From Streptomyces stelliscabiei (GTDB taxonomy: Bacteria > Actinomycetota > Actinomycetes > Streptomycetales > Streptomycetaceae), in assembly GCF_014873495.1 (NCBI RefSeq), contig NZ_JADBGF010000001.1:3348001-3412000 (forward strand): a stretch of 64,000 nt of DNA, given 5' to 3'. The stretch's first letter is position 1. The number at the start of each line of letters is the position of its first letter. The position numbers and the translations under genes are program-made. Positions 43,124 through 51,921 of the stretch are shown here, piece by piece. Below the pieces are notes generated by a model that was not told the origin of the DNA, ran no database searches, and saw only the letters and a list, made by a program, of their open reading frames with translations.

Positions 43124-44092
43124 GTGACCGACACCACCGCTCCGGCGCCGCGCCGACCCGGCGAGCAGGCCCTCGCCGCGCTCGGGCTGAACGCACCCGC
43201 CCTCGACCCTTCCGACGCCTCCCCGCACTCCTTCCCCGGCGGCGGCCGCTGGCGCACCGAGGTGCCCTCCGTCGAGGGCCCCGAGGCACTCGGCGTGGTC
43301 CTCAAGGAAGCCTCGCGGCTCGACGTGCCGATCCACCGGATCAGCCAGGGCAGCGGCGTGTGGATGCTCACCGACGCCGAGATCACCGAGATGGTGGAGG
43401 CGACGGCCGAGCGCGACATCGAGCTCTGCCTGTTCACCGGCCCGCGTGGCACCTGGGACATCGGCGGCTCCACCCGTACCGACTCCAAGGGCGGCGGTCT
43501 GCGGGCCCGCGGCCACGACGCGGTGGCCGGGTGCGTCGAGGACGCCGTGCGCGCGACCGAGCTGGGCGTGAAGTGCCTCCTCGTCGCCGACGAGGGCGTG
43601 CTGTGGACGCTGCACCGGGCGCGGGTGGAGGGGATCATCCCGGCCGACACGACCTTCAAGGTGTCGGCGCTGATCGGACCGGTGAACCCGACCGCGTACG
43701 CCGTGTACGAGAACCTCGGCGGCGACTCGATCAACGTGCCGAGCGATCTGACGCTCGATCACCTCACCGAGATCCGGCGGGTGTCCGGCGCTCCCATGGA
43801 CATGTACATCGAGGCGCCCGACGACCTCGGCGGCTATGTGAGGATGTACGAGGTCGCCGAGCTGATCCGGCGCGGCGCACCGATCTACCTGAAGTTCGGC
43901 CTGTCGAAGGCCCCCGGGATCTACCCCTACGGGCACCACATGCGGGACCTCACCCTGTCCACGGCCAAGGAACGCGTACGGCGCGGCCGACTGGCCCTGG
44001 ACCTTCTGGCGCGCCACGGAGCGGACGGCGACATGGCTCCGCTCGGTACCCGTTTGCCCGGAGATCTGAAGCGGTTCGGAAATCCCTCATAA
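43124..44092 (+). CDS. U32-peptidase-like TIM-barrel protein
   Basis: 322 aa, soluble. Barrel-like segments include VPIHRISQGSGVWMLTD (about residue 67), ERDIELCLFTGPRGTWD (about 95), ELGVKCLLVADEGVLW and SINVPSDLTLDHLTEIRRVS. The sequence resembles proteins annotated as U32-family peptidases, but the neighbours (dehydratase, dehydrogenase, sugar transporter) point to carbohydrate metabolism, for instance a lyase or aldolase on a barrel scaffold. The GTG start follows AAGGACAG. Assignment is tentative; peptidase activity is doubtful. Confidence 0.65.
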   Translation: MTDTTAPAPRRPGEQALAALGLNAPALDPSDASPHSFPGGGRWRTEVPSVEGPEALGVVLKEASRLDVPIHRISQGSGVWMLTDAEITEMVEATAERDIELCLFTGPRGTWDIGGSTRTDSKGGGLRARGHDAVAGCVEDAVRATELGVKCLLVADEGVLWTLHRARVEGIIPADTTFKVSALIGPVNPTAYAVYENLGGDSINVPSDLTLDHLTEIRRVSGAPMDMYIEAPDDLGGYVRMYEVAELIRRGAPIYLKFGLSKAPGIYPYGHHMRDLTLSTAKERVRRGRLALDLLARHGADGDMAPLGTRLPGDLKRFGNPS

Positions 44093-44228
44093 CGAAGCGG
44101 ACAACTGGCTTCACAGAAGAAGACGCAGTCACACAGAATCCCCCACATCTCCTCTGGCTCCTTTCGGCTCATGAAGTGCCGTCCACGCCAGAACGTACAG
44201 AGCCTTCAAGACATCAAGGATGATGATC

Positions 44229-45341
44229 ATGCGCACTCGCCGAGCCGCACTCGCCGCCATAGCCTCCACCGCCTCCCTCGCCCTCACCCTGACCGCCTGT
44301 GGTCAGAGCGGTGAGGGTGGCAGCGAGGACAAGGGCGGCAGCACCGAGGGCGCCACCATCGGCATCGCGATGCCGACCAAGTCCTCCGAGCGCTGGATCG
44401 CCGACGGCAAGAACGTCGTGACCAACCTCGAGAAGATGGGCTACAAGACCAAGCTGGTCTACGGCGAGGACGACCCGGACCAGCAGGTCGGCCAGATCGA
44501 GAACCTGATCACGCAGGGTGTGAAGGCCCTCATCGTCGCCGCCATCGACAACAAGTCGATGAACAACGTGCTCCAGCAGGCCGCCGACGCCGACATCCCG
44601 GTCATCTCCTACGACCGCCTGATCCTCGGCACGAAGAACGTCGACTACTACGCGTCCTTCGACAACGAGAAGGTCGGCGAGCTCCAGGGCAACTACATCC
44701 TGGAGAAGCTCGGCCTGAAGGACGGCTCCAAGAAGGGCCCCTTCAACATCGAGCTGTTCGCCGGCTCCAACGACGACAACAACACCCGCTACTTCTTCCA
44801 GGGCGCCATGAACGTCCTGCAGCCCTACATCGACAAGAAGCAGCTCGTCGTCAAGTCCGGCCAGACCCAGCTGAACCAGGTCACCACCCTTCGCTGGGAC
44901 GGCGGCACCGCCCAGAAGCGCATGGACGACATCCTGACCTCGGCGTACAAGAGCGACCCGGTGGACGCCGTCCTCTCCCCGTACGACGGCATCTCCATCG
45001 GCATCCTGTCCGCGCTGAAGTCGGACGACTACGGCTCCAAGAGCAAGCCGCTGCCGATCGTCACCGGCCAGGACGCCGAGGTCGCCTCGGTGAAGTCGAT
45101 CATCGCGGGCGACCAGTCGATGACCGTCTACAAGGACACCCGTGAGCTGGCCAAGGTCGCCTCGAACATGGTCGACGCGCTGCTGAACGACAAGAAGCCC
45201 GAGGTCAACGACACCAAGACCTACGACAACGGCTCGAAGGTCGTCCCCGCCTACCTGCTGGAGCCGGTCAGCGTCGACAAGTCGAACTACAAGGAGACCG
45301 TCGTCGACTCCGGCTACATCAAGGAGAGCGACCTCAAGTAG
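44229..45341 (+). CDS. chvE: ChvE-type multiple-monosaccharide-binding lipoprotein
   Basis: 370 aa. It has a basic start, hydrophobic core and lipobox LTLTAC (Cys near 21), then a Gly/Ser linker. The mature part follows the ChvE pattern: [45 protein letters not shown] and [12 protein letters not shown]. ChvE proteins bind arabinose, galactose, glucose and related sugars. ATG 44229 has AAGGA 8 nt upstream; two earlier in-frame ATG codons overlap that site. It is followed by its ATPase and permease genes. Confidence 0.93.
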   Translation: MRTRRAALAAIASTASLALTLTACGQSGEGGSEDKGGSTEGATIGIAMPTKSSERWIADGKNVVTNLEKMGYKTKLVYGEDDPDQQVGQIENLITQGVKALIVAAIDNKSMNNVLQQAADADIPVISYDRLILGTKNVDYYASFDNEKVGELQGNYILEKLGLKDGSKKGPFNIELFAGSNDDNNTRYFFQGAMNVLQPYIDKKQLVVKSGQTQLNQVTTLRWDGGTAQKRMDDILTSAYKSDPVDAVLSPYDGISIGILSALKSDDYGSKSKPLPIVTGQDAEVASVKSIIAGDQSMTVYKDTRELAKVASNMVDALLNDKKPEVNDTKTYDNGSKVVPAYLLEPVSVDKSNYKETVVDSGYIKESDLK

Positions 45342-45384
45342 TACGACGGCTTCCCCGACCGACCACTGATTGGAAGGCACGACC

Positions 45385-46935
45385 ATGGCGGGACCCGTCC
45401 TGGAAATGCGCTCGATCGTCAAGACCTTTCCCGGCGTCAAAGCGCTGTCGGACGTCACACTGACCGTCCAGCAGGGCGAGGTCCATGCCATCTGCGGCGA
45501 GAACGGCGCCGGCAAGTCGACCCTCATGAAGGTCCTCTCCGGCGTCCACCCGCACGGCAGCTACGACGGCGACATCCTCTTCGAGGGTGAGCCCTGCGAG
45601 TTCAAGGACATCAGGGCCAGCGAGCAGCGCGGCATCGTCATCATCCACCAGGAGCTGGCGCTGTCGCCGTACCTCTCCCTCGCGGAGAACATCTTCCTCG
45701 GCAACGAGCACGCCCGGGGCGGGTTCATCGACTGGCGGGAGACGCTGCGGCACGCCACCGAACTGCTGCGCCGGGTGGGGCTCTCCGACCACCCGGACAC
45801 CCGCGTCGCCGACATCGGCGTGGGCAAGCAGCAGCTCGTGGAGATCGCCAAGGCGCTCTCGAAGAAGGTGAAGCTCCTCATCCTGGACGAGCCGACGGCC
45901 GCCCTGAACGACGAGGACAGCGACAAACTCCTGGATCTCATCCTGGAGTTGAAGAAGCAGGGCATCACCTCGATCATCATTTCCCACAAGCTGAACGAGA
46001 TCCGCAAGGTCGCCGACTCGGTGACGATCATCCGCGACGGCCAGACCATCGAGACCCTCGACGTGAAGGCCGCGGAGACCACCGAGGACCGGATCATCAG
46101 CGGCATGGTGGGGCGCGACCTGGAGCACCGCTTCCCGGAGCGCACCCCGCACGAGCCGGAGCAGGGCGCCTCGCCCGCCCTGGAGATCCGCAACTGGACC
46201 GTGCACCACCCGATCGACCAGCAGCGCAAGGTCGTCGACGACGTGTCGGTCCAGGTGCGGCGCGGTGAGATCGTCGGCATCGCGGGCCTCATGGGCGCCG
46301 GCCGTACGGAACTGGCGATGAGCGTCTTCGGCCGCACCTACGGCCGCTACAGCGGCGGCACGGTCCTCAAGGACGGCAAGGAGATCCGTACCAGGACCGT
46401 CCCCGAGGCGGTTGACAACGGTATCGCCTACGTCACCGAGGACCGCAAGCACTACGGTCTCAACCTCATCGACACCATCAACCGCAACATCTCGCTCAGT
46501 GCGCTGGGCAAGGTCGCCAAGGCCGGGGTGGTCGACGAGCACGAGGAGCGCAAGGTCGCCGAGCGCTTCCGCACCTCCATGAACATCAAGGCGCCGACCG
46601 TCTTCGAGCCGGTGGGCAAGCTGTCCGGCGGCAACCAGCAGAAGGTCGTCCTCAGCAAGTGGATCTTCGCGGGTCCCGATGTGCTGATCCTGGACGAGCC
46701 GACCCGCGGGATCGACGTCGGCGCCAAGTACGAGATCTACACGGTCATCGACAAGCTGGCGGCGGAGGGCAAGGCGGTCGTCTTCATCTCCTCCGAGCTG
46801 CCGGAACTGCTCGGGATGTGCGACCGCATCTACACGATGGCCGCAGGAAGGCTGACGGGTGAGTTCTCGCGTGCCGAGGCCACGCAGGAATCGCTGATGC
46901 GTCAGATGACGAAGGACAAAGAGGTAACCCGATGA
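45385..46935 (+). CDS. mmsA: Multiple-monosaccharide ABC transporter ATPase MmsA
   Basis: 516 aa, two ATPase domains. Domain 1: Walker [10 protein letters not shown] (about 37-45), Walker [14 protein letters not shown]. Domain 2: signature [14 protein letters not shown], Walker [15 protein letters not shown], and a degenerate Walker A (GLMGAGRTE) as usual. ATG 45385 has GGAAGG upstream. It overlaps mmsB by four bases (46932-46935). With ChvE and MmsB it forms the GguAB-type sugar importer. Confidence 0.94.
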   Translation: MAGPVLEMRSIVKTFPGVKALSDVTLTVQQGEVHAICGENGAGKSTLMKVLSGVHPHGSYDGDILFEGEPCEFKDIRASEQRGIVIIHQELALSPYLSLAENIFLGNEHARGGFIDWRETLRHATELLRRVGLSDHPDTRVADIGVGKQQLVEIAKALSKKVKLLILDEPTAALNDEDSDKLLDLILELKKQGITSIIISHKLNEIRKVADSVTIIRDGQTIETLDVKAAETTEDRIISGMVGRDLEHRFPERTPHEPEQGASPALEIRNWTVHHPIDQQRKVVDDVSVQVRRGEIVGIAGLMGAGRTELAMSVFGRTYGRYSGGTVLKDGKEIRTRTVPEAVDNGIAYVTEDRKHYGLNLIDTINRNISLSALGKVAKAGVVDEHEERKVAERFRTSMNIKAPTVFEPVGKLSGGNQQKVVLSKWIFAGPDVLILDEPTRGIDVGAKYEIYTVIDKLAAEGKAVVFISSELPELLGMCDRIYTMAAGRLTGEFSRAEATQESLMRQMTKDKEVTR

Positions 46936-48176
46936 GCACCGATGTGACCGCCAAGAGCCCGGCCCCCGCGCCGCCCGGCAAGAGCGGGACGGCGGCCGGC
47001 GGCGGCCTGCTCCAGCTGGTACTGGACGGCATGCGCCGCAACATGCGGCAGTACGGCATGCTGATCGCCCTCGGCCTGATCGTGGCGTTGTTCGCGGTGT
47101 GGACCGACGGTGACCTGCTGCTGCCGCGCAACGTCTCCAACCTGGTGCTGCAGAACAGCTACATCCTGATCCTCGCGATCGGCATGATGCTGGTCATCAT
47201 CGCGGGCCACATCGACCTGTCCGTGGGCTCCCTGACCGCGTTCATCGGCTCGATGGCCGCCGTCTTCATGGTCGACAACGACCTGCCGTGGCCGCTGGCC
47301 GTGCTGCTGTGTCTGGCCGTGGGCGCCGCCGCGGGTGCCGCGCAGGGCTTCTTCATCGCGTATCTCGGCATACCGTCGTTCATCGTGACCCTCGCGGGCA
47401 TGCTCGTCTTCCGCGGTCTCACCGAGATCTTCCTCAAGGGCCAGACCCTCGGCCCGTTCCCGGAGGGCCTGCAGAAGGTCGCCAACGGCTTCCTCCCCGA
47501 GGTCGGCCCGGAGACCAACTACCACAACCTGACGCTGCTGCTGGGCTTCGCCGTCATCGCCTTCGTGGTCCTCCAGGAGTTCCGCGACCGGCGCCGGCAG
47601 CAGGAGTTCGCGCTCGACGTGCCGCCGATGAACCTGTTCGTCCTCAAGCTCGTCGCGATCTCCGCCGCCCTGCTCACCGTCACCATGCTGCTCGCCAGCT
47701 ACAAGGGCGCCCCGATCGTCCTGCTGATCCTCGGCGCGCTGGTCGTCGGCTTCGGTTACGTGATGCGCAACGCGATCATCGGCCGCCACATCTACGCCAT
47801 CGGCGGCAACCTGCCCGCCGCCAAGCTGTCCGGCGTGAAGGACAAGAAGGTCACCTTCCTGATCTTCCTGAACATGGGCATGATGGCCGCGCTGGCCGGT
47901 CTGGTCTTCGCCGCCCGCTTCAACGCGGCGTCCCCGAAGGCGGGCCTCAACTTCGAGCTGGAGGCCATCGCGGCCTCGTTCATCGGCGGCGCGTCGATGA
48001 GCGGCGGCGTCGGCACCGTCCTCGGCGCGATCATCGGTGGTGTCGTCCTCGGTGTCCTCAACAACGGTATGAACCTCGTCGGCATCGGCACCGACTGGCA
48101 GCAGGTCATCAAGGGCCTCGTCCTGCTGGCGGCCGTCGGATTCGACGTGTGGAACAAGCGCAAGGGCGGCAACTGA
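46932..48176 (+). CDS. mmsB: Multiple-monosaccharide ABC transporter permease MmsB
   Basis: 414 aa, about ten membrane helices. The permease motif is [22 protein letters not shown] (about residues 84-105), and the long cytoplasmic loop [14 protein letters not shown] separates the halves. It is longer than RbsC, matching XylH/GguB/MmsB proteins. It is followed by a terminator hairpin, then galM. Confidence 0.94.
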   Translation: MSTDVTAKSPAPAPPGKSGTAAGGGLLQLVLDGMRRNMRQYGMLIALGLIVALFAVWTDGDLLLPRNVSNLVLQNSYILILAIGMMLVIIAGHIDLSVGSLTAFIGSMAAVFMVDNDLPWPLAVLLCLAVGAAAGAAQGFFIAYLGIPSFIVTLAGMLVFRGLTEIFLKGQTLGPFPEGLQKVANGFLPEVGPETNYHNLTLLLGFAVIAFVVLQEFRDRRRQQEFALDVPPMNLFVLKLVAISAALLTVTMLLASYKGAPIVLLILGALVVGFGYVMRNAIIGRHIYAIGGNLPAAKLSGVKDKKVTFLIFLNMGMMAALAGLVFAARFNAASPKAGLNFELEAIAASFIGGASMSGGVGTVLGAIIGGVVLGVLNNGMNLVGIGTDWQQVIKGLVLLAAVGFDVWNKRKGGN

Positions 48177-48187
48177 CCGCACCGCAA

Positions 48188-48215
48188 GGGGGCCTCGCCG
48201 AAACGGCGGGGCCCC
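48188..48215 (+). terminator. Terminator between mmsB and galM
   Basis: GGGGCC-TCGCCG and CGGCG-GGGCCCC pair over about 12 bp with an AAA loop and a following TTT. galM begins 31 bp later without a clear new promoter, so this probably reduces rather than stops read-through. Confidence 0.75.
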
Positions 48216-48246
48216 TTTCCCATGGGAGAAAGGCGGGACGTCACCC

Positions 48247-49290
48247 GTGAAGGAACTCTTCGGCAAGCTCGCCGACGGCACCGAGATCCACCGCTGGTCG
48301 CTGGAGAACGGCGGCACCCGTCTCAGGGTCCTGTCCTACGGCGGGATCGTGCAGTCCCTGGAGACCCCGGACCGCGACGGCCGGTACGCGAACATCTCGC
48401 TGAACTTCGACAGCATCGAGGACTACGTCGCCGGATCGCCCTACTTCGGCGCGCTGATCGGCCGCTACGGCAACCGGATCGGCGCCGGGCGCTTCACGCT
48501 GGACGGCGAGACCCACGAACTCCCCGCCAACGACGGCGCGAACAGCCTGCACGGCGGGACGCACGGCTTCGACCGCGCCGTGTGGGACGTCGAGCCGTTC
48601 ACGGACGGCCCGGACGTGGGTCTGCGGCTGTCGTACACCAGCCCCGACGGCGAGATGGGCTACCCCGGCACCCTGACCGTCCAGGTCCTCTACACACTCA
48701 CCGAGCGGGGCGAGTGGCGGATCGACTACACGGCGACCACGGACCGGACCACCGTCGTCAACCTCACCCACCACGTGTACTGGAACCTCGCGGGCGAGGG
48801 CAGCGGCCCGGTCCACGACCACCGGCTGACCATCCCCGCCGCCCGCTACACCCCGGTCGACTCCGGCCTGATCCCCCTCGGCGAACCGGCCGAGGTCGCG
48901 GGCACCCCCTTCGACTTCCGCACGGACAAGGCGGTCGGCGACGACCTGCGCAGGGCCGATCCGCAGCTGCTGCACGCCAAGGGGTTCGATCACAACTGGG
49001 TCCTGGACAAGGGCGTCACGGCCGAGCCGGAATGGGCCGCCACCCTCACCGACCCGGCGTCCGGCCGCATCCTGCGGATCTCCACGACCGAGCCGGGGCT
49101 GCAGTTCTACTCCGGGAACTTCCTGGACGGCACGCTCGTGGGAGCCTCCGGGAGGAGCTACCGGCAGGGCGACGCGCTGTGCCTGGAGACCCAGCACTTC
49201 CCCGACTCGCCGAACCAGCCGTCGTACCCGTCGACCGTGCTGCGACCCGGGCAGACGTACCGGTCCACGACGGTCCACGCGTTCGGCTGA
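48247..49290 (+). CDS. galM: Aldose 1-epimerase GalM
   Basis: 347 aa; interconverts alpha and beta anomers of imported aldoses so that later enzymes can use them. Family residues are present: NRIGAGRFTLDG, the active-site His in NSLHGGTHGFD (about 102), the second His in NLTHHVYWNLAG (about 180), Asp in FDHNWVLD, and the acid Glu in [12 protein letters not shown] (about 318). GTG start with GGAGAAAGG upstream. It follows the ChvE-MmsAB transporter, and its substrate is therefore probably the transported sugar. A decayed second copy lies at 19244. Confidence 0.95.
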   Translation: MKELFGKLADGTEIHRWSLENGGTRLRVLSYGGIVQSLETPDRDGRYANISLNFDSIEDYVAGSPYFGALIGRYGNRIGAGRFTLDGETHELPANDGANSLHGGTHGFDRAVWDVEPFTDGPDVGLRLSYTSPDGEMGYPGTLTVQVLYTLTERGEWRIDYTATTDRTTVVNLTHHVYWNLAGEGSGPVHDHRLTIPAARYTPVDSGLIPLGEPAEVAGTPFDFRTDKAVGDDLRRADPQLLHAKGFDHNWVLDKGVTAEPEWAATLTDPASGRILRISTTEPGLQFYSGNFLDGTLVGASGRSYRQGDALCLETQHFPDSPNQPSYPSTVLRPGQTYRSTTVHAFG

Positions 49291-49391
49291 CAGCGGCTCG
49301 ACGGCGACCCCGGTGGCCTTTCACAGATCACTCACAAGTTCTTACCTGAATTTCAGCGGTTGAACGGAACCTCCCCGGCCTCCGTATGTAG

Positions 49392-49423
49392 GGGCGGCCC
49401 GTGCTCCCCCGCACGGGCCGCCC
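49392..49423. terminator. Perfect 13-bp hairpin before aminotransferase gene
   Basis: GGGCGGCCCGTGC (49392-49404) is exactly complementary to 49411-49423, loop TCCCCC, then CTTGG. It may end the galM transcript or act in the leader of the aminotransferase gene 52 bp on. Confidence 0.65.
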
Positions 49424-49475
49424 TTGGTCGTCGGGCCCGGTCGTCCCCAACGGGCCCGCCCCCTACGGAGGTTCC

Positions 49476-51224
49476 ATGTCCGACAACGTCACCTCGTTGT
49501 TCCGCAGCACCGCGGCGCACAGCCCCTCGATGGCTGCGCTGACGCGTGAGGGCGGCGACGGGGTGGGGCCGGTGGACTTCTGTATCCCGTGCAATCCGTA
49601 CTTCCCCACTCCCGCCATGTTCGACGACATGGCGAGCAGACTGCGCGACATCATCACGTACTACCCGAGCAGCGCCGACACCATCACGGCCGAGCTGTGC
49701 AATCTGCTCCAACTCCCGCCGCAGTGCGTGGCGATGGGCAACGGCTCGACCGAACTCATCACCTGGCTCGACCATCTGATGGTCCGTGAGTCCCTCGCCG
49801 TGCCCGTCCCCACCTTCGGCCGCTGGACCGACCAGCCGATGGAGACCGGCAAACGGGTCGACATGTTCCCGCTGCAGGAGTCCAGCGGCTTCGCCCTCGA
49901 CCTCGCGCAGTACGCCGAGTTCATCCGGGCCCGGGGCACCCGGGTCGCCGTCATCTGCAACCCGAACAACCCCGACGGCGGCTTCCTGCACCGGCACGCG
50001 CTGGTGCAGTTCATGGACGCGATGGCCGACCTGGACCTGATCGTCATCGACGAGTCGTTCCTGGAGTTCGCCGACGCCGAGTCCGAGCCGTCCACGGTGC
50101 AGGACGCGGTCATGCGGCCCAACGTGGTCGTGCTGCGCAGCCTCGGCAAGAACTTCGGCCTGCACGGCATCCGCTTCGGCTACCTGGTCGCCAACCCGGC
50201 GCTCGCCGGCAAGGTCCGCTCGATGCTGCCGAAGTGGAACCTCAACTCCTTCGCCGAGCACGTGGTGTTCATGCTGAAGAACCACGGCCCCGAGTACATG
50301 GAGAGTCTGCACCAGGTCCGCCGCGACCGGTTGGACATGGCCCGCCAGCTCTCCGCCCTCCCCGGGCTGACGGTCTACCCGTCACAGGGGAACTTCCTCT
50401 TCGTGCGCCTGCCCGTGGGCGCCGAGGGCACCGTGGTCCGCGACCGGCTCCTCACCGAGCACCGGGTCCTGGTCCGCGAGTGCGGCAACAAGGTCGGCTC
50501 GTCCAGTCGCTTCCTGCGACTCGTGGTCCGGCCCCAGGTGGACGTGCGTCGCCTGGTGTCCGGCCTGGAGTCGGTTCTCTACGGGTCCAGGAGGGGAGCC
50601 GCCGTACCCGAGCTGGGCACCGGGACCAGCTACAGCTCGGGTACGGCGGCCGTGGACCGGCTGATGAGCGAGACCAACGGCACCGGGATGCACAACCTCG
50701 CGGCGCAGGCCATGAGCATGCCCGCCCCGGCGCCCGCGTCCTCCATGCAGTTCGCCTCCCCCGCGCCGGCGCCCGTCCCCGCCGCCGCGTCCATGCAGTT
50801 CGCCTCCCCCGCCCCGGCGCCCGTCCCCGCCGCCGCGTCCATGCAGTTCGCCTCCCCCGCGCCGACGCCCGTCCCCGCCGCCGCGTCCATGCAGTTCACC
50901 TCCCCCGCCCCGGCGCCCGCCGCGCCGATGCAGTTCCCGAACCCGGCACCCGCTGCGGCCCCGATGCCGGCTCCGATGCCGATGCCGGTTCCCGCGCAGG
51001 CCCCGATGCCCGCCGCACCGGCCGCCGCCATGCCGGTCCCCGGCCTGCAGCCCGTCGCCCAGACCGGCATGCCCGGCCTCGCGACCGCCGCCCAGGGCCG
51101 CCGCACGATGGGCGCGGCCCAGGGTCTGACCGCCGCCCAGGTACGCGGCCGCACCCAGCCGGACCCCCTGGAGGAGCCGCAGGGGTGGCCCGCGGCGGGG
51201 GCGGTCTACAACCAGGTGGGGTGA
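49476..51224 (+). CDS. PLP aminotransferase (class I/II) with repetitive C-terminal tail
   Basis: 582 aa. The first 370 residues are a fold-type I aminotransferase of histidinol-phosphate type: AMGNGSTELITWL, VICNPNNPDGGF, VIDESFLEFAD and the PLP Lys in LRSLGKNFGLHGIRFGY (about residue 228). Family members end near residue 370; here about 210 extra residues follow, rich in Ala, Pro and Met, with four copies of a 16-residue unit (SMQFASPAPAPVPAAA). No signal peptide, so both parts are cytoplasmic. The tail is probably disordered. Substrate unknown; no biosynthetic partner nearby. ATG 49476 follows GGAGG. Confidence 0.88.
   Translation: MSDNVTSLFRSTAAHSPSMAALTREGGDGVGPVDFCIPCNPYFPTPAMFDDMASRLRDIITYYPSSADTITAELCNLLQLPPQCVAMGNGSTELITWLDHLMVRESLAVPVPTFGRWTDQPMETGKRVDMFPLQESSGFALDLAQYAEFIRARGTRVAVICNPNNPDGGFLHRHALVQFMDAMADLDLIVIDESFLEFADAESEPSTVQDAVMRPNVVVLRSLGKNFGLHGIRFGYLVANPALAGKVRSMLPKWNLNSFAEHVVFMLKNHGPEYMESLHQVRRDRLDMARQLSALPGLTVYPSQGNFLFVRLPVGAEGTVVRDRLLTEHRVLVRECGNKVGSSSRFLRLVVRPQVDVRRLVSGLESVLYGSRRGAAVPELGTGTSYSSGTAAVDRLMSETNGTGMHNLAAQAMSMPAPAPASSMQFASPAPAPVPAAASMQFASPAPAPVPAAASMQFASPAPTPVPAAASMQFTSPAPAPAAPMQFPNPAPAAAPMPAPMPMPVPAQAPMPAAPAAAMPVPGLQPVAQTGMPGLATAAQGRRTMGAAQGLTAAQVRGRTQPDPLEEPQGWPAAGAVYNQVG
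50742..50933 (+). repeat. Four 48-bp tandem repeats inside aminotransferase gene
   Basis: Units beginning TCCATGCAG start at 50742, 50790, 50838 and 50886 with an exact 48-bp period. The first three are nearly identical, the fourth diverged. They encode the 16-residue SMQF units. Confidence 0.9.
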
Positions 51225-51387
51225 GCCCGGCTTCCTCCGGCTCCCCCTGACGGACCCCATGGGGCGACGCCCCCGACCGGCCTGTACGGGCCGCGGTCGG
51301 GGGCGTCGCCCTGTTGCCGTGCGACCGGGGCCGCCGGAGGGGCCGGAGGGGCCGGCCCGGCGACCCCGGTCGAGGGGGCGGCTCGCG

Positions 51388-51650
51388 TCAGTTCTGGTGG
51401 AGCCTGTTGCGGCCGGGGCCGCCGGAGAGGGTGTCGTCGCCCTTGCCGCCGTACAGGACGTCGTTGCCGCTGTTGCCGTAGAGCTTGTCGTTGCCGTCCT
51501 CGCCGTACAGCGCGTCGTCGCCCTTGCCGCCGTGGAGGGCGTCGCTCCCGGCCCGGCCGCGCAGGGTGTCGTTGCGGAGTCGCCGTACAGACCGTCGGAG
51601 TCGGCGCCGCCGGTGAGGGTGTGCCTGAACACGCGCGGAGCCGGTTTCAT
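51388..51650 (-). pseudogene. Frameshifted RTX calcium-binding repeat protein
   Basis: From ATG 51650 the frame reads a start with [16 protein letters not shown], then loses register near 51573-51578 (one base missing from an expected GGC). In the other frame it continues [36 protein letters not shown] and [16 protein letters not shown] to a TGA at 51388. These are GGxGxD nonapeptide repeats that bind calcium. An in-frame TAA just upstream and no export signal support decay of a larger secreted gene. The interval 51651-51921 shows nothing further. Confidence 0.75.
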
Positions 51651-51921
51651 CCGGCGTTACCCCGCGGGAGTCCCGGAGTTCGCTCCGCGGCCACGCCTCG
51701 GACCTGGCTCTCCCGGGCCGGGTGAACGACGCTCGCGCCGGATCCGTACTCCCTGACGCCGGTGGGGCATCCCGGTCACCGCCGTCGGGCCGTCACACCG
51801 TCGGAATCAAAACGCAACGCCCCCGGCCCCGTGCGCGCCGGTGCGCGCCCTACGATCAAGCCCGTTCTCTGCTCCTTTACACATGTGCCAGGTGCGACTG
51901 GCAGCCGGAAGTGGGTGGACC

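Noticed and set aside
43124-44092. Dihydrodipicolinate-synthase-type aldolase
   Set aside because: The barrel lacks the recognisable Schiff-base Lys and GTTGE motifs of that family, so I left it as U32-like.
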